Source: Adiantum capillus-veneris | Lineage: Eukaryota > Streptophyta > Polypodiopsida > Polypodiales > Pteridaceae | Assembly: GCA_014529385.2 (NCBI GenBank) | Contig: CM043945.1 | Coordinates: 139,219,241-139,283,240 of the forward strand | DNA: 64,000 nucleotides | Direction: 5' to 3' | The notes under the pieces: model-generated | What the model saw: the letters and a program-made list of their open reading frames with translations, nothing else | The model's database searches: none | Told to the model about the DNA's origin: nothing | Shown here: in pieces, positions 24,416 to 36,307 of the stretch | How the letters are laid out: each line of letters begins with the position of its first letter | How positions within the stretch are numbered: position 1 is the first letter of the stretch | Made by a program: the position numbers and the translations under genes

Positions 24416-25760
24416 GGTCCACCACTTGTCCAAGCTATGCTCTGATATGGAAAGGGGATTTTGGTTTCAAGGTCCACCACGTGTTCAACCTTGCAAGACT
24501 CAAGGGATACTTGGACATTGGAAAGCATAGTCCTATAGTAGTTGATAGGTGGCAGTGGGTATTACAACTAGGTCCAACCTATGCTCTCATATCGCAAAGA
24601 GGCTTTGCTTTCAAGGTCCACCACTTGTCCAACCTTGCTTCCATTAAAGAAATGAGGGGCTACGTAAACATTGGCAAGCAAGGTAGCAAGGTTCTAAGGT
24701 GTTTCACCTTGGATATTGGGCATTATAACTAGGTCCACCACTTGTCCAAGCTATGCTCTGATAAAGAAAGGGGATTTTCGTTTAAAGGTCCACCATGTGT
24801 TCAACCTTTCTAATATAGAAAGGGGATTTTTGTTTCAAGGTCCACCACGTGTTCAACCTTGAAAGACTCAAGGGATACTTGGACATTGGAAAGCATAGTC
24901 TTATAGTAGTTGATAGGTGGCAGTGGGTATTAAAACTAGGTCCAACCTATGCTCTTATATAGCAAAGAGGCTTTGGTTTCAAGGTCCACCACTTGTCCAA
25001 CCTTACTTCCATTAAAGAAATGAGGGGCTACGTAAACATTGGCAAGCAAGGTAGCAAAGTCCTAAGGTATTTCACCTTGGATATTGGGCATTATAACTAG
25101 GTCCACCACTTGTCCAAGCTATGCTCTGATAAAGAAAGGGGATTTTCGTTTCAAGGTCCACCATGTGTTCAACCTTTCTAATATAGAAAGGGGATTTTTG
25201 TTTCAAGGTCCACCACGTGTTCAACCTTGAAAGACTCAAGGGATACTTGGACATTGGAAAGCATAGTCTTATAGTAGTTGATAGGTGGCAGTGGGTATTA
25301 AAACTAGGTCCAACCTATGCTCTTATATAGCAAAGAGGCTTTGGTTTCAAGGTCCACCACTTGTCCAACCTTACTTCCATTAAAGAAATGAGGGGCTACG
25401 TAAACATTGGCAAGCAAGGTAGCAAAGTCCTAAGGTATTTCACCTTGGATATTGGGCATTATAACTAGGTCCACCACTTGTCCAAGCTATGCTCTGATAT
25501 AGAAAGGGGATTTTTGTTTCAAGGTCCACCACGTGTTCAACCTTGAAAGACTCAAGGGATACTTGGACATTGGAAAGCATAGTCCTATAGTAGTTGATAG
25601 GTGGCAGTGGGTATTACAACTAGGTCCACCACTTGTCCAACCTATGCTCTCATATAGCAAAGAGGCTTTGGTTTCAAGGTCCACCACTTGTCCAACCTTG
25701 CTTCCATTAATATAGCAAGGAGGATTTGGTCTCAAGGTTCACCACTTGTCCAACCTATGC
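24405..25760 (-). repeat. ~369-bp tandem repeat carrying the 20-bp motif
   Basis: The anchor 'cattataactaggtccac' recurs at 24721, 25089 and 25458, so the period is 368-369 bp; a shorter first copy starts near 24405 and the last copy is partial. Each unit has three to five motif copies in - orientation, including a variant with CACGTG (GGTCCACCACGTGTTCAACC). Confidence 0.9.
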
Positions 25761-25850
25761 AAACCTTTTTCATGTTGTAGCATGATTTTTGGTTTGAAGA
25801 GTATTTTTCTATAACTATGGATTTAACAATGTAATCTTTTTACTTACAGG

Positions 25851-28800
25851 ATGGACTTCGAATCTGGGGAGAAAGTACATATGATACTTGACAATGAAAT
25901 CGTTGGTATTGGTTGTGTGTGTAGAACAGATCCAGATTCCACTTGTGGTGGTACAAAGATAGGGCTGGGAAATGTCTCCATACTAGTGGAGGAATGCTTG
26001 AAGGATGTGGTCCTACCTTTTCCTACAATGGATCTTCATCTCTCCAAGGCTCATTATGGAGTGCTGTTCGATGGTCAAAGCTTCTTTTGCAATCTTTTGT
26101 ATTAAATGGGACTTAATTGATCCACACGAAAGCTACAATGGTGATGAAGAACATGATCATTCTGATCCTCTAGTTACAGATGCAATACCTATGACAAGCC
26201 CAGAATTTGAAGCAATGATTCGAGAGTCTTGGAGAAATCAGAGGGTCCTTTTAAAAGATGACACAATGATGCAAACCATGAATGAAGGGACCATCTTATA
26301 TGTATTTCCACATGATTATGTCAACTTTCAGGAACTTGGTCCTGATTGTGTGGGTGTGGGTATTGAAAGAGAAAATGCAAGCATTCATGATGTGGTTGAA
26401 GTGGGTAGCATCACTTTGCTAAAGTGGCCCATCAAGCAGACAACAATGTTGAATGGGAGCCCATTACAACGCTTTGTTCCTGTTGATGGCATGCATGCTA
26501 CATATGAGGATGTATCCAACGATGGCAATGTTGGAAAAAAACTTGATGGGAGTAATGTTGTCCAGTTGTCAAGGAAGAGACGATACACTTTCATGAACAG
26601 GACTCAAAAATCAAAAGCAGCACCAGCTTCGACTTTTTACCTTTCAAACAAATCAATTCAAAGGGTATCATGCATTGATTGTTGTGCACAAAAATGCTGC
26701 CAATTTGCAGATCGTGATATGGTGACAAGGTTACGACAACAATTTTGGGGAGAGTCTCAAAAATCACGCACTAATTATGTTTATGATGTTCTTTCTATAT
26801 GTTATCAGAAAGATGAGAAGTCACGATACCAATTCAGGCTAAATGGCTCTATTGTTTGTCGTAGAGCATGGTATGAGCTACATGGAATACCAAAGACATC
26901 ATTTTATCGATACAAGGAGAACTTTGAAAATGGTGTGCGCCAATATGTACATGGGAACACATGTACATTGAGAAGGGGACTTCAACATACTAGTTTAGCA
27001 AGAGCACTACTAAACGAGTTTGTGGAAAATAACTCTGAGAAAATGCCACATAGAAGTAGAACACTGCTAGATGGCTCAAGAGAGACTCAATTGGTGATTC
27101 CATCAACATACAAACAAGTGGATATTTTATGTGAAATCAACACGACACTTGACCAAATGGGCTATGAGAAGAAGCTATCCCAATCTTCTTTTGGTAGAAT
27201 TTGGAACAAAGAGTACCCACATGTCACTTTAACAAAGACGAGTGAGTTCTCTAAGTGCAATATTTGTAGCTCAATCAAGGCAAGGTTAGAAGCTAAACCT
27301 TCTCTTGAAGAGAGAGCTCTTCTCTTGAGGGAGAGAGAAGTTCACATGGCACAACAAAAGAGTTGCAGAAGCCTATATTATGCATGGCGCACGTATTCAG
27401 AAACTCAACCACAAAAATATGTATGCATAATCCATGATAAGATGGATCAAAAGAAGACTGCCATTCCTAGATTACGCATTGTTCCCAAGGGTGTGGATTC
27501 AGGATATAATCTGCAGGTGGCATTGATTGGCATGATCACTCATGGACATGGAGAAGGTCATTACGGACACTTTGTCTTGAATGGTTTGTGGCCAGCTGAT
27601 CCAAATCTTACAATTGGCTCAATTGCTAATTGTTTACATAACCTCGAGAGGATAGATAAGCATCCTCTTGGTGATCTAGTAACAAATGGACTTCCAAGGA
27701 GCAATATTTCACTACTACATGCTTTGAACTCAAGGGATGCTTTGGACTACCATAACTTGAGTGATGGAAAAGAGCCCATTGTGCAGTCGTCAGAAATTGC
27801 AGAAGAGGAATTGGGGTCAACATTTCGCAGATTGCCAGAGAACTTGTTGCTACAATTGGATAATTGTGCAGGGGAAAACAAAAATCGATACTTATTTGCT
27901 TATTTGTCAATGCTTGTTGCAAGGGGTGTTTTCAAAACCATCCAGCTGGGATTTTTAATGGTTGGGCATACACATGAGGACATAGACGCCATGTTTAGTA
28001 GGTTTTCAGAGAAGTTGAGAGTTACACAAACCTATACTTTGCCACATTTGATGGATACATTACGAAACAGCTCATCTTCATCTCCAGCTCCATTTTTTCT
28101 CACAAAGATCCCTGATTTCAAGCAATATTGTGATGGCTATCTTTGTGATGGACAAGACATACTTGTTGGACATTCCAAACCGCTTCAGTTCAGGTTCTTT
28201 ATGCAGGATGAGACACCAATGATGCAATATAAGGCACATGTAGGTGTATCAAGTTGGAGTGGAAGTATTCGCCTTTGGAAAACAGACACAGAAGGCAAGC
28301 CAATGTTACCACATGGAGATCCACCTCTAGTACAAATGGCGGAGTATGTCAAGGCCCACGAAGAAGTCATTTTGGGGCTAAAGAACTATATAAAATTTTG
28401 GAAAAATTTAGGGAATGGTTCAAGTATTCCGCGATATTATAGACCCGTGATAGATTATTGGAGTAAGGTAATTGAAGAGATTGGAAAAGCAATCATATCA
28501 GAGGGAGTCTTGTATGAAATGTTTTGGCCAAAAACTCAAGAATATTCTCATCTACAAAGCACTACAATGAATTTGCAACAAGGAGCAGAAAGATTCCTAG
28601 GCCTTGAAGAGTTGAACGATCATTTTTGTGGGCCTCAACGAGATAGGCCAAGGGAAGAGTTTGACCCTATGTCTGATGTGCACCAAGGTGACTTTCTTAT
28701 GCTTGTTCCGAGTGACACAGAAATCTATCCAGTGTGGCTTGCAATGGCTTTATCTGACATTGATAATGAGCCTACATCACCAAACTACAAAAAACTCTTG

Positions 28801-29076
28801 ATTCAATATTGGGCACCTTGCGCGAGAAAAAGTGGGATGACAGATACTCAAGCTTACAGTAATTGTTGGAAGGGTTATTGGGCTGTCAACTATAAGGACC
28901 CACAAGTGTGGGAAACTATAGATGCAATTGTTTGGTCCTGGAGACCCAACAAAGAAGGACCATTTTCTAGAATAAAGATTCCAGAAAGACATGCTCTAAA
29001 AGCCAAAGAAGGCCTCACTCGTGCACATCAGCCACACTTGGATCAAAGTTCAGATATGGTATCAAATGTGGAGTAG
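25851..29076 (+). CDS. En/Spm-TNP1-like plus DUF7869-like transposase, one frameshift
   Basis: The first ~78 codons (from ATG 25851) contain STDP-like 'CRTDPDSTCGGTKIGLG' and 'VVLPFP', resembling the TNP1/En-Spm domain of plant CACTA elements. The frame then shifts by one at a T-run (26085-26088) and stays open to 29076, about 1,070 residues in all. The core resembles the DUF7869 RNase-H-like family: IIHDKMDQ (nt ~27427), LQLDNCAGEN (~27847) and GHTHEDID (~27964) supply candidate acidic residues. Upstream are Cys clusters (CIDCCAQKCC and CNIC). The C-terminal ~150 residues are conserved-looking but unassigned. The likely role is cutting and moving DNA in the nucleus. Only one lesion is visible, so it is recent or a sequencing error. 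A small unrecognised intron is the alternative. Confidence 0.75.
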
Positions 29077-29369
29077 AATTATGTGGAGCTTCTATTGTGA
29101 CTATACTAGTCAATTTGTAAACAAAATCTTTTTTGTATCTTCCTTTGTTTTATGTAATTTATAGTTATTATTCAAATCCATGTGTTGTACATCCTCTTGA
29201 CTTTTGGTGTTTATCAACACCACAATCCTATGAGATTTTCACTTTATTTACTAGCCACACACCTCAATTTTTCCCACTTTAAGTGGAAAATTCCCAAATT
29301 ACATGAATTCGGTCGATTTGGAGATTCCCATAATGTGAGATTTTTACCAAAATACCTAATATGGTCTTC
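29077..29369 (+). other. 3' flank of the transposase gene
   Basis: AT-rich sequence with T-rich stretches (29120-29165) fits a 3' UTR. A short imperfect hairpin (TTTTTCCCACTTTAAGTGGAAAA region, 29270-29293) follows. Similarity to the gypsy-1 LTR begins near 29370. Confidence 0.5.
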
Positions 29370-30113
29370 CTGCATGATGTGGGCAGATTGGGGTCCAGTA
29401 TTTTGATCATATCTCCTCAACCGTGGCTCCAAATAAAAAAGTAAAAATATGGGCAAAAAATTCAGCTCATTAGCTAGGATTTTCATTTTAAAATCGTTTT
29501 CCAATTCGGATTGGAACCTTGTGTAAACAATTCATCAAAATAGGGTCCATTAATGGCAGTAAAAGTCTTCATGTGGTCTCCTTAGCCTAGACTTTCATTT
29601 AATTCCAAAGGACACCTCATGCCATATGAAAGCATGACATTGCTCCTTGACAAAGTTTTGTAATCATTCTTGCAATAATGCATTAAAATAAGTGTATCTT
29701 TGAAATCATGCCACCTAGTGTCCCACTAGGATTTGATTCTCTCCTAGTAGCTATTTAAAAAGAAATATAAGAAAAGTATAAAAAATACATAGAATATATA
29801 TATATATTGGAGTTTACCCTAGATATAGGATCTAGCTAGGGTGTGAGATGATAATGAAATAGTAAAAATAAAGAATCAATGCTTTTTGCCCCAAGTTAAA
29901 GAGGCGGAGCTATTGATGCTTTTCCCATAGTATTTTCTGATGGTAAAGTAAGGATATGTTACCCTTGAGAAAAATAATAGGATGAGATAGAAGGCTTATT
30001 ATTATACTTAAATATGCATATGTACACTATAAGAAATATAATTATGTATCTAAAAAATTACAAGATAGATCTTGTAGCATGCGTTCCCATTATGTACGTG
30101 TCACAGCACGACA
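29370..30113 (-). repeat. Truncated 3' LTR of gypsy 1
   Basis: 744 bp closely match 37399-38140, from 'cctgcatgatgtgggcaga' to 'tgtcacagcacgaca'. The remaining ~1.3 kb of the LTR is missing at the left side. A further partial copy lies at 50356-51256. Confidence 0.9.
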
Positions 30114-30128
30114 TCCACCCCCTCTAAA
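30114..30128 (-). promoter_or_regulatory. Polypurine tract of gypsy 1
   Basis: On the - strand AGAGGGGGTGGA abuts the LTR start TGTCGTG. This is the expected position for plus-strand DNA priming. Confidence 0.75.
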
Positions 30129-30201
30129 CTTGCACATCCTCCGGTATGTGCCACATTGTCTCTTTGTAAGATTAAACCTCTTGTACATCTTACTTGTCTT
30201 C

Positions 30202-31434
30202 TTATTCAGTGGATGATTCCAGAGCTTCATGTTCACTTTGATCTTCACCTGTGTTTTTCTCTTCTTCCTCATCCATATCTTTTAGATCATTGTCTCCTCT
30301 TCTCTTAAACATTTTAATCCTTTTTCCTGCAATGGGAATCTTTACTTCTGTACCATCTAGTTCAGACAAGCTGTAAGTAGCATTTTCATGCACATGCTTT
30401 ACAACATACGGTCCAAACCATCTTTTTGAGAACTTACGCATGACAGTGTGTTGGTTATCAAGGCTACTATCATACACTAAAACCCATTCACCTTTGTCAA
30501 TTGCTTTGCTCCTGAGTCGATGCCGCTTATCAAAATAGTCCTTGTTTTTCAACCTTGCATTTTTGGGTCGTTCTTTTGCAGCTTCAATGTCTCCAGGTCT
30601 TCTCTCTAGCTGCCTTATACGCAGTGCAAGGAGATCTTCCCTACTAAGCCCCTCTTGCCAAGGTAGTACATTCCATGTGGAAATTGTATCCTCAATCGGC
30701 ATCACTGGCTTTTGACCATGCATTAGCTCCGCAGGCATGTAGCCAGTTACTGAGCTATGTGTTGTACGATCAGCCCATAAAGCATATGGTAACAATTTTG
30801 GCCACTCACCAACTCTTCCTTCACAAGCCTTGGCCAAAGCTTTGATGATAGGAGGCTGCCCTCTTTCACTCTTTCCATTGCCTTCAGGGTTGTAAGCTGT
30901 AGTAAGAGAAAGCTTGATCCCTAATCTAGAAAAGAACTCCCTTGCTTCTTCGGCATCCAGTTCACCTCCATCTACAGTGTTTTTTCCCACACAACCATAA
31001 CGGCAAATCACCTCATCAAGAAGGAATTTTCACACAGCTTCTGTGGTCTTAGCTCTTAATGCTCTTCCTTCAACCTGGTTAGTTAGGTCCTCTCGTGCAA
31101 GAACCAAGTATCTCATCTGCCAGAGTCCTAAAGGCATCGTGACTAGATCCACAACCCATTTATAGTGCATGGCTAGTGGATATGTAGGGTGCAATCCATC
31201 ACGATGTCGAACATTTGAATACATTTGACAAGTTACACATGACTCTACAAACTGAGACACATCTTTATACATACCCTTCCACCAGTATTTTTCTTTCAAC
31301 TTGGAGAAGGTTGCCCACACACCCCTGTGTCCAGCCCATAGACTCTCATGAAACTCTTGCATGATCTTTACTTGAGTCTCTTTTTTACATATAACCCGTT
31401 GTGGTGTAGCACCCTTTTGTTGAGGTGCTTCCAC
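30202..31434 (-). pseudogene. Gypsy 1 integrase
   Basis: The first part (31434-31030) has an HHCC zinc-binding pattern (HESLWAGH ... CVTC) and the first core Asp in VVDLVTMPLG. After a stop at 31030-31032, the same frame resumes (31011-30202) with TVDGGEL and the Glu in GKSERG, then a C-terminal KRWFGPYVV region as in gypsy integrases. All three D-D-E residues are therefore present, but translation is interrupted. Confidence 0.85.
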
Positions 31435-32090
31435 AAGTAACCATCCCTTAAAAAGTACCCATATGATTTCCTGCGTATCCTCTTGAATTCTTGTTCAGAC
31501 CAATCATCTTGTTTTGTTAGAGTACTCAAGTACCTTCCAATAGAAATCCAATCACCTTCATAAAGATCTTTCAAGAACAATTCAAGTGAATTAGTCATAC
31601 AAACATTCTTACCTTTGACATGAGAGATAGAATAGAATTTTGTGCCTACATCATCTCCCTCATCAATCATTTGTGACTCATCTTCATATCTTGCCCTTGA
31701 TAGCATATCTGCCAATGTATTGTCTTTACCTGCAATGTGCTTAAACTCGGGATTTAAGGACTTAATGTAGGCAATCCACTGCAACATAGCAATGTCTGGT
31801 GTTGAGCAGCTTGTAATCATCCCAAGAAGTGGTAGACAATCTGTTTCTACAACCACACATGCACCAATTAGGTACTCTTTCCCACTTTTCAAGGCTGTAA
31901 CCATACCCCATAACTCTCTCTTTATCTGTGGATAGTTTCTTTGGCGAGCACTTAGTACCTTTGCTCCAAATCTTACCATATACCTGTGTCCTTCTTTGTC
32001 ATCTTGTCCTATTGCCCATCCAATCCCTGTAGGACTGGTATCTACTGTCACAATCACTGGCCTTTGACACTCATAGTCTACCTTTCTCAA
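31368..32090 (-). pseudogene. Gypsy 1 RNase H
   Basis: The sequence contains VTVDTSPTGIGWAI, QIKRELWG and VVETDCLPLL, which carry the RNase H acidic residues, then a connection domain that ends near HRGV of the integrase. It lies in a different frame from both the RT and the integrase, which points to frameshifts. RNase H would degrade the RNA strand during reverse transcription. Confidence 0.85.
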
Positions 32091-33609
32091 ACTCCTTTAG
32101 CTTTTTCATGGATTTTACATGTGCTTCTGTCCATTTAAACTTTTGATTCTTTCTAAGCAGCTGATAAAGAGGATCTGCTACATGTGCATAATGTGGAATC
32201 CAAATAACATAGAAGACACATGCTCCCAGAAACCTTCTAACCTTAGTGATGCTAGTGCATGTTTCTTTCATTCTTTGGATGGCATCTACCTTTGATGGAC
32301 AAGGTTTCCTACCATATGGCCCGCACATGTGCCCCACAATGAGCACTTCTTTGACACCAAACATAGACTTTTTCCCTGACAATGTAAGATTCACTTCTTC
32401 CAACCTAGACAAAATTTTATCACAATCATTTATGTGATTTACCACAAACCTGCGACATCCCTTGAGATCCAAAGCTTCATCTTTGTCACTTTCTTCACAT
32501 CCTTTGATAGGCAAATCATCAATGAAAGGCATTGTGATTTGAGGAATAAAGTCACGTAAGACCTTATTCATCCCATTCATCATATGTGCAACCGAGTTGG
32601 TTGCTCCCTGTGGCAAGGTATACATCCTTACCAAACCCAAAGGTGTCCTCATGGTTGTCAAGTCTCTGCTTTCGATTGCAAGCTGAAATTGATCATACCC
32701 TGAATAGAGATCCCCCATTGAGTAGATTGCCCTCCCTGAAAATGCCTCTGCAAATTCATCCACAATTGGACCTGTACCTACATTTCTAATTGTCACCTTG
32801 TTCACTGGTTGCATATCTTGGATGAAGCATAGAGAACCATTCTTCTTTGGAACTATGAACCACCTGTTTGAGTATGGAGCACAAGAAGGCTCCAAGATTC
32901 CCATTTTGATTTTCTCATTCAGTAGCTCTACTAACTTTGGCAAATGAGCCTTTGGAACCGGAATAGGCCACAGATTCCAAGGCACATGAGGTATTGTGAA
33001 AATTACCATAGGAGCTACAATATAAGGATCAACACATCCTATCTCATGTGGATCAAATGCAAAAGCCTTACCATGCTTTGAAAGCATTTCTTTGAAGCAC
33101 TTTGTCTCCTCCTGTGTTAGAAACTCCTCGCAACCAATCTGCAACTCTTGAAAGGACTCCTTTGTGAAGGTATGCACGATCTTTTTAGGATTCTGCAAAC
33201 TTGGTTGTAAAGAAGCCTATTCAATCTTTTCCTTGTTGTTGGGTGGTAAGGGTGAAGCTACTGGTTTCACCTTCTTTGCTACACTCTTGTATTTAGTTTC
33301 AACATGGACTTCTGGGCCAACTGTTTGGCTTTCTTTAAAGGCTTCTATTACTTGATACATTTCCATGGAGCAAACTTCCACAACTTCATTTTCAAGATGC
33401 AAACTAGACCTCATTATAGCATCAAGCTCACCCATAGTATCTACAAAAGAAACTTGTTCACACAAACCCAAAACATTTTGAGTAGGCTTTTGCAACCCAC
33501 TCTTTTTCATGCCTATTTGTACATTATGCACATATTGCCTCTCATATCTCTTCAAATCTTCAGGTTTTGTAAAACATATTGATCCATTCCTTGTTACCAA
33601 GGAGCTCAT
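32071..33609 (-). pseudogene. Gypsy 1 reverse transcriptase
   Basis: After an N-terminal linker (33609-33217) and a TAG stop, the frame continues with RWFIVPKKNGSLCFIQDMQPVN, SMGDLYSGYDQFQLA, TLPQGATNS and the catalytic FIDDLPIKG (nt ~32508-32532). The Asp pair is intact. The pattern VGDLYSGYD-like is closer to elements of fungi and non-flowering plants than to the usual seed-plant clades; this is from memory. Confidence 0.88.
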
Positions 33610-33677
33610 CGAGAAAGTTTCACCTATTTTTGGATCAAGCGAGACCCTTTTTCTTTCTGTACCACTTCAATCCCGCT

Positions 33678-35105
33678 TTACAATGGTACTTGGCCAAAAC
33701 CCATCATTTCTCTATGATCATGAAACTCTTTGCTTACCTTTGGTAGAGGATGTTCTCTGAGGTTGTCACGATTTCTTTCATGGTTTACACAGACTGTGAG
33801 AAATTGGATAGCTCGTTTACCATCTTTGCTACGTATTCTAGCATATGCTGAACCATCGTCCATTACCTTTGTTTCCATTCGAACTCCCACAATGTAGGGT
33901 TGTCCAAGGATGAGATGATATGAATATGTATCCTGTACAAAGAAGTTTTGGTCAATCTTTACATCACCTATTGTTACCTTCACACCTGGACATGCTGCAT
34001 ACAATTCACCGGATGCATTGTTTGCCACTTTTACCATCCAGCCATGATCTGTGTCCATCGGCCATTTGCACTCGTTGTAGAGACTCTTTGACATTATGTT
34101 TATTTCTGAACCATGGTCAATCAAGGCAACAAATGGCTCTTCAAGATCACCTACCTTGACCAAAGTTTCTGTAGTAGCCTTTGCCCAATGACTTCGTGAA
34201 TAGTAACTCCTAGGAATATCTTCAACTTCTTCATCATCATTTGAGAAATACACTTGCTTCACTCTCCCACTAGATTGGTAGCATCCTACCACAACTCCAT
34301 CATTCTCCTTATTTTGCAGTTGCATCCCTTGTGTCTTTGAGGTTTCCCCTTCAACCTGTGGACGAGAAACTTCAGCAAGGGTTTGCCTCTTTCTCTTGAT
34401 GATGTCAATGATCTCCTCATGGAATTCATGCTTTGCAATGCCAAGAACTTCTCCCAGAGTAAACTCAATCTTGCTATTCAAGATCCTTTCCTCCGAGACT
34501 TTCTTTAAATCTGTAGCAACCTCAATATCAGATTGTAGTTTATAACTTGGGCCTTTTGTCTTACCTTTCGTTGGCTCTTTCTTCTTTCCTGTTGTAGACT
34601 CCTCCATGAGTACTTCAGGTGGAGATGCTCCTTGTGTTGAAGGTGTTTGAGAAGGCATTGAGTCGCTTCTTCCCCCACTTCTAGAAGCTCTTTTTGATGG
34701 TCCTTCATCAACATTCTCACGTCTGCGCTTCTCTTCTACAATTGCCTCATTTTGTTGGCATTTTGTAATGTAGGCATGCACTGACAATGAGTCCACTGGA
34801 TCATTCCATCCTGTTTCTAGACGTATGCAATCACCTGCTTCATGTAGAATCTCTTTTGTAAGCTTTCTCTTTTTAGCTAATTGCATGACATTTGGCCAAA
34901 TTTGACCATGATGGTCACTCACCTCTTCATCACAAAAATGTTCAATTTTTACTCCATAAGTAGCTGCCTCAACTGAAGAGGTGGCATGCTTGGTTGCCAT
35001 ATCTTCAAGTAAGGTTTGCATTCCCCCCTTCCCAAAGTTAGTTCTCAAGGGTAGACCTGTCTCTCTTAAGTGGATTTTACCATCCTTAAAAAAGACAACA
35101 TCTTT
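33678..35105 (-). pseudogene. Gypsy 1 gag C-terminus and aspartic protease
   Basis: A hydrophilic, Ser/Lys-rich linker leads to a retropepsin-like domain: FVALIDHGSEINIMS, in which the active-site triad is D-H-G instead of D-S/T-G, followed by SYHLILGQPYIVG, matching the usual ILG(R/Q)P motif. It is in frame with the gag fragments upstream but separated from them by a TAA at 35106-35108. Protease would cleave the polyprotein. Confidence 0.82.
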
Positions 35106-36053
35106 TTACAAAGCATCACTAAAATCATCACAATCCCTTCTTACATGGTCTGTACTATCACACCAAATACATCTATTAACAAACCCTTCTTTGGGATGTT
35201 GTCTTTGCCTAGGAAGTGGCCCTGATGGTTGGCCTTTTTCTTCAAGCTTTGCAAACTTCACCTTCAAGTCACGCATTCCCTTCACAAGCTCATCCAGCAT
35301 GGACTCATCAAACTTAGGAGCGATAAAAGTAGGCTTTACCATTTTGTCAGAAGTTGAGGTGGAAGGACTTATAGTGTTTACTACCATCTTGTCCCTTCTT
35401 CTTTGTCATTTGGCAAGCAGTGAAACAGCACCTTCAACCTCATTCCAGTCGGTCTTTAGTCCTTGCTCAGCATCTTTATCTTCAAGAAGAAGCTCCAAAT
35501 TTTCTTGAAACTCTTTATCTGCAGCTTGTAAGAAAAGATCTTTCTTCTCTGCATCTAGTGTGGCCCTTTCTGTCCTAGTGAGGTGTGCATAGCGTCGCTC
35601 AAATTCCCTAAGTAGCTCTGTTATTGATAGTCCTTGCTTTGGCTTGACTACCCATTCTAAGAATGTCCTTTTGGTCACTCTCTCCGAGTCCTCCATGAAA
35701 TATTCCTCCTTTAAAGCTACTTTGAGTTCTTCCCAATTTCTCCCATGCCCATCTTTAATTGCCCTAACATGCTCCCTAATTTCTAGAGCAACAACTAGCT
35801 CAAAGCTTTGAATCATCTCACCTTCTGACATGCGATGCAGCTCCATCTCCTTCACATACTCGCGTAAGTACTTGGTTACATCTTTGCCATTGAACTGATC
35901 CATTCTGTTGATGACCGCTTGTATGGCCTTCGTTGCTGAAATCTCCCTTCTTTCAGTAGCATGTTGTTGTTGCATGAACATTGCAAATGCTTGAAACATT
36001 TGCATTGTTGCTGGGTCAAAATGCATACCCTGTTGCTCAACATGATCACCCAT
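35106..36053 (-). pseudogene. Gypsy 1 gag with CCHC zinc knuckle
   Basis: The ATG at 36053 begins a capsid-like region rich in charged helices (Retrotrans_gag type, with ERRYAHLT and FLEWV). An in-frame TGA at 35406-35408 interrupts it. The same frame then includes the knuckle CIWCDSTDHVRRDC (C-x2-C-x4-H-x4-C, about 35130-35171) before a second stop. Gag would form particles and bind RNA. Confidence 0.85.
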
Positions 36054-36079
36054 GGTTACCCACAAACTCTCACCCTAGC

Positions 36080-36099
36080 AGATTCGCGTCGGGTTCACC
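36080..36099 (-). promoter_or_regulatory. Candidate primer binding site of gypsy 1
   Basis: On the - strand TGGTGAACCCGACGCGAATC starts with TGG, as expected for pairing to a tRNA 3' CCA end. It lies 7 bp inside the proposed LTR end and 26 bp before the gag ATG. The tRNA is not identified. Confidence 0.5.
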
Positions 36100-36307
36100 A
36101 AAAATATGTCGAGAAATTTGCAGTCTTGCCAGGAAAGCACCGGGCTTATGGCTGTGAGAGTTTGTGAGAGAACTCAACAAAAACTATATGAAGGAGTTAA
36201 ACCATAGATGCCATGAAGACAAGGGTTTGGAAAGAAGTGCAATCAAAGAAGACTCACTCTTTCTCTCTTGCATTCACACACACAAAGAAAGAACACAAAA
36301 GAGAATG

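Larger units (their letters stand above)
23873..25849 (+). other. Predicted 1.98 kb 5' UTR intron of the transposase gene
   Basis: It has donor GTAAGTCTTCC and acceptor TTTTTACTTACAG. It contains microsatellites, a 90-bp minisatellite and the 369-bp repeat array carrying the 20-bp motif in the antisense direction. No coding gene is seen in it. Confidence 0.5.

Noticed and set aside
24145-24732. Overlapping ORFs of 127 and 183 codons through the minisatellite
   Set aside because: They are open because the 90-bp repeat is 30 codons long; the sequences are low complexity and lie in a predicted intron.
34981-35508. A 175-codon + strand ORF over gypsy 1 gag
   Set aside because: It is antisense to the gag and protease frames that contain a real zinc knuckle; it is a shadow.
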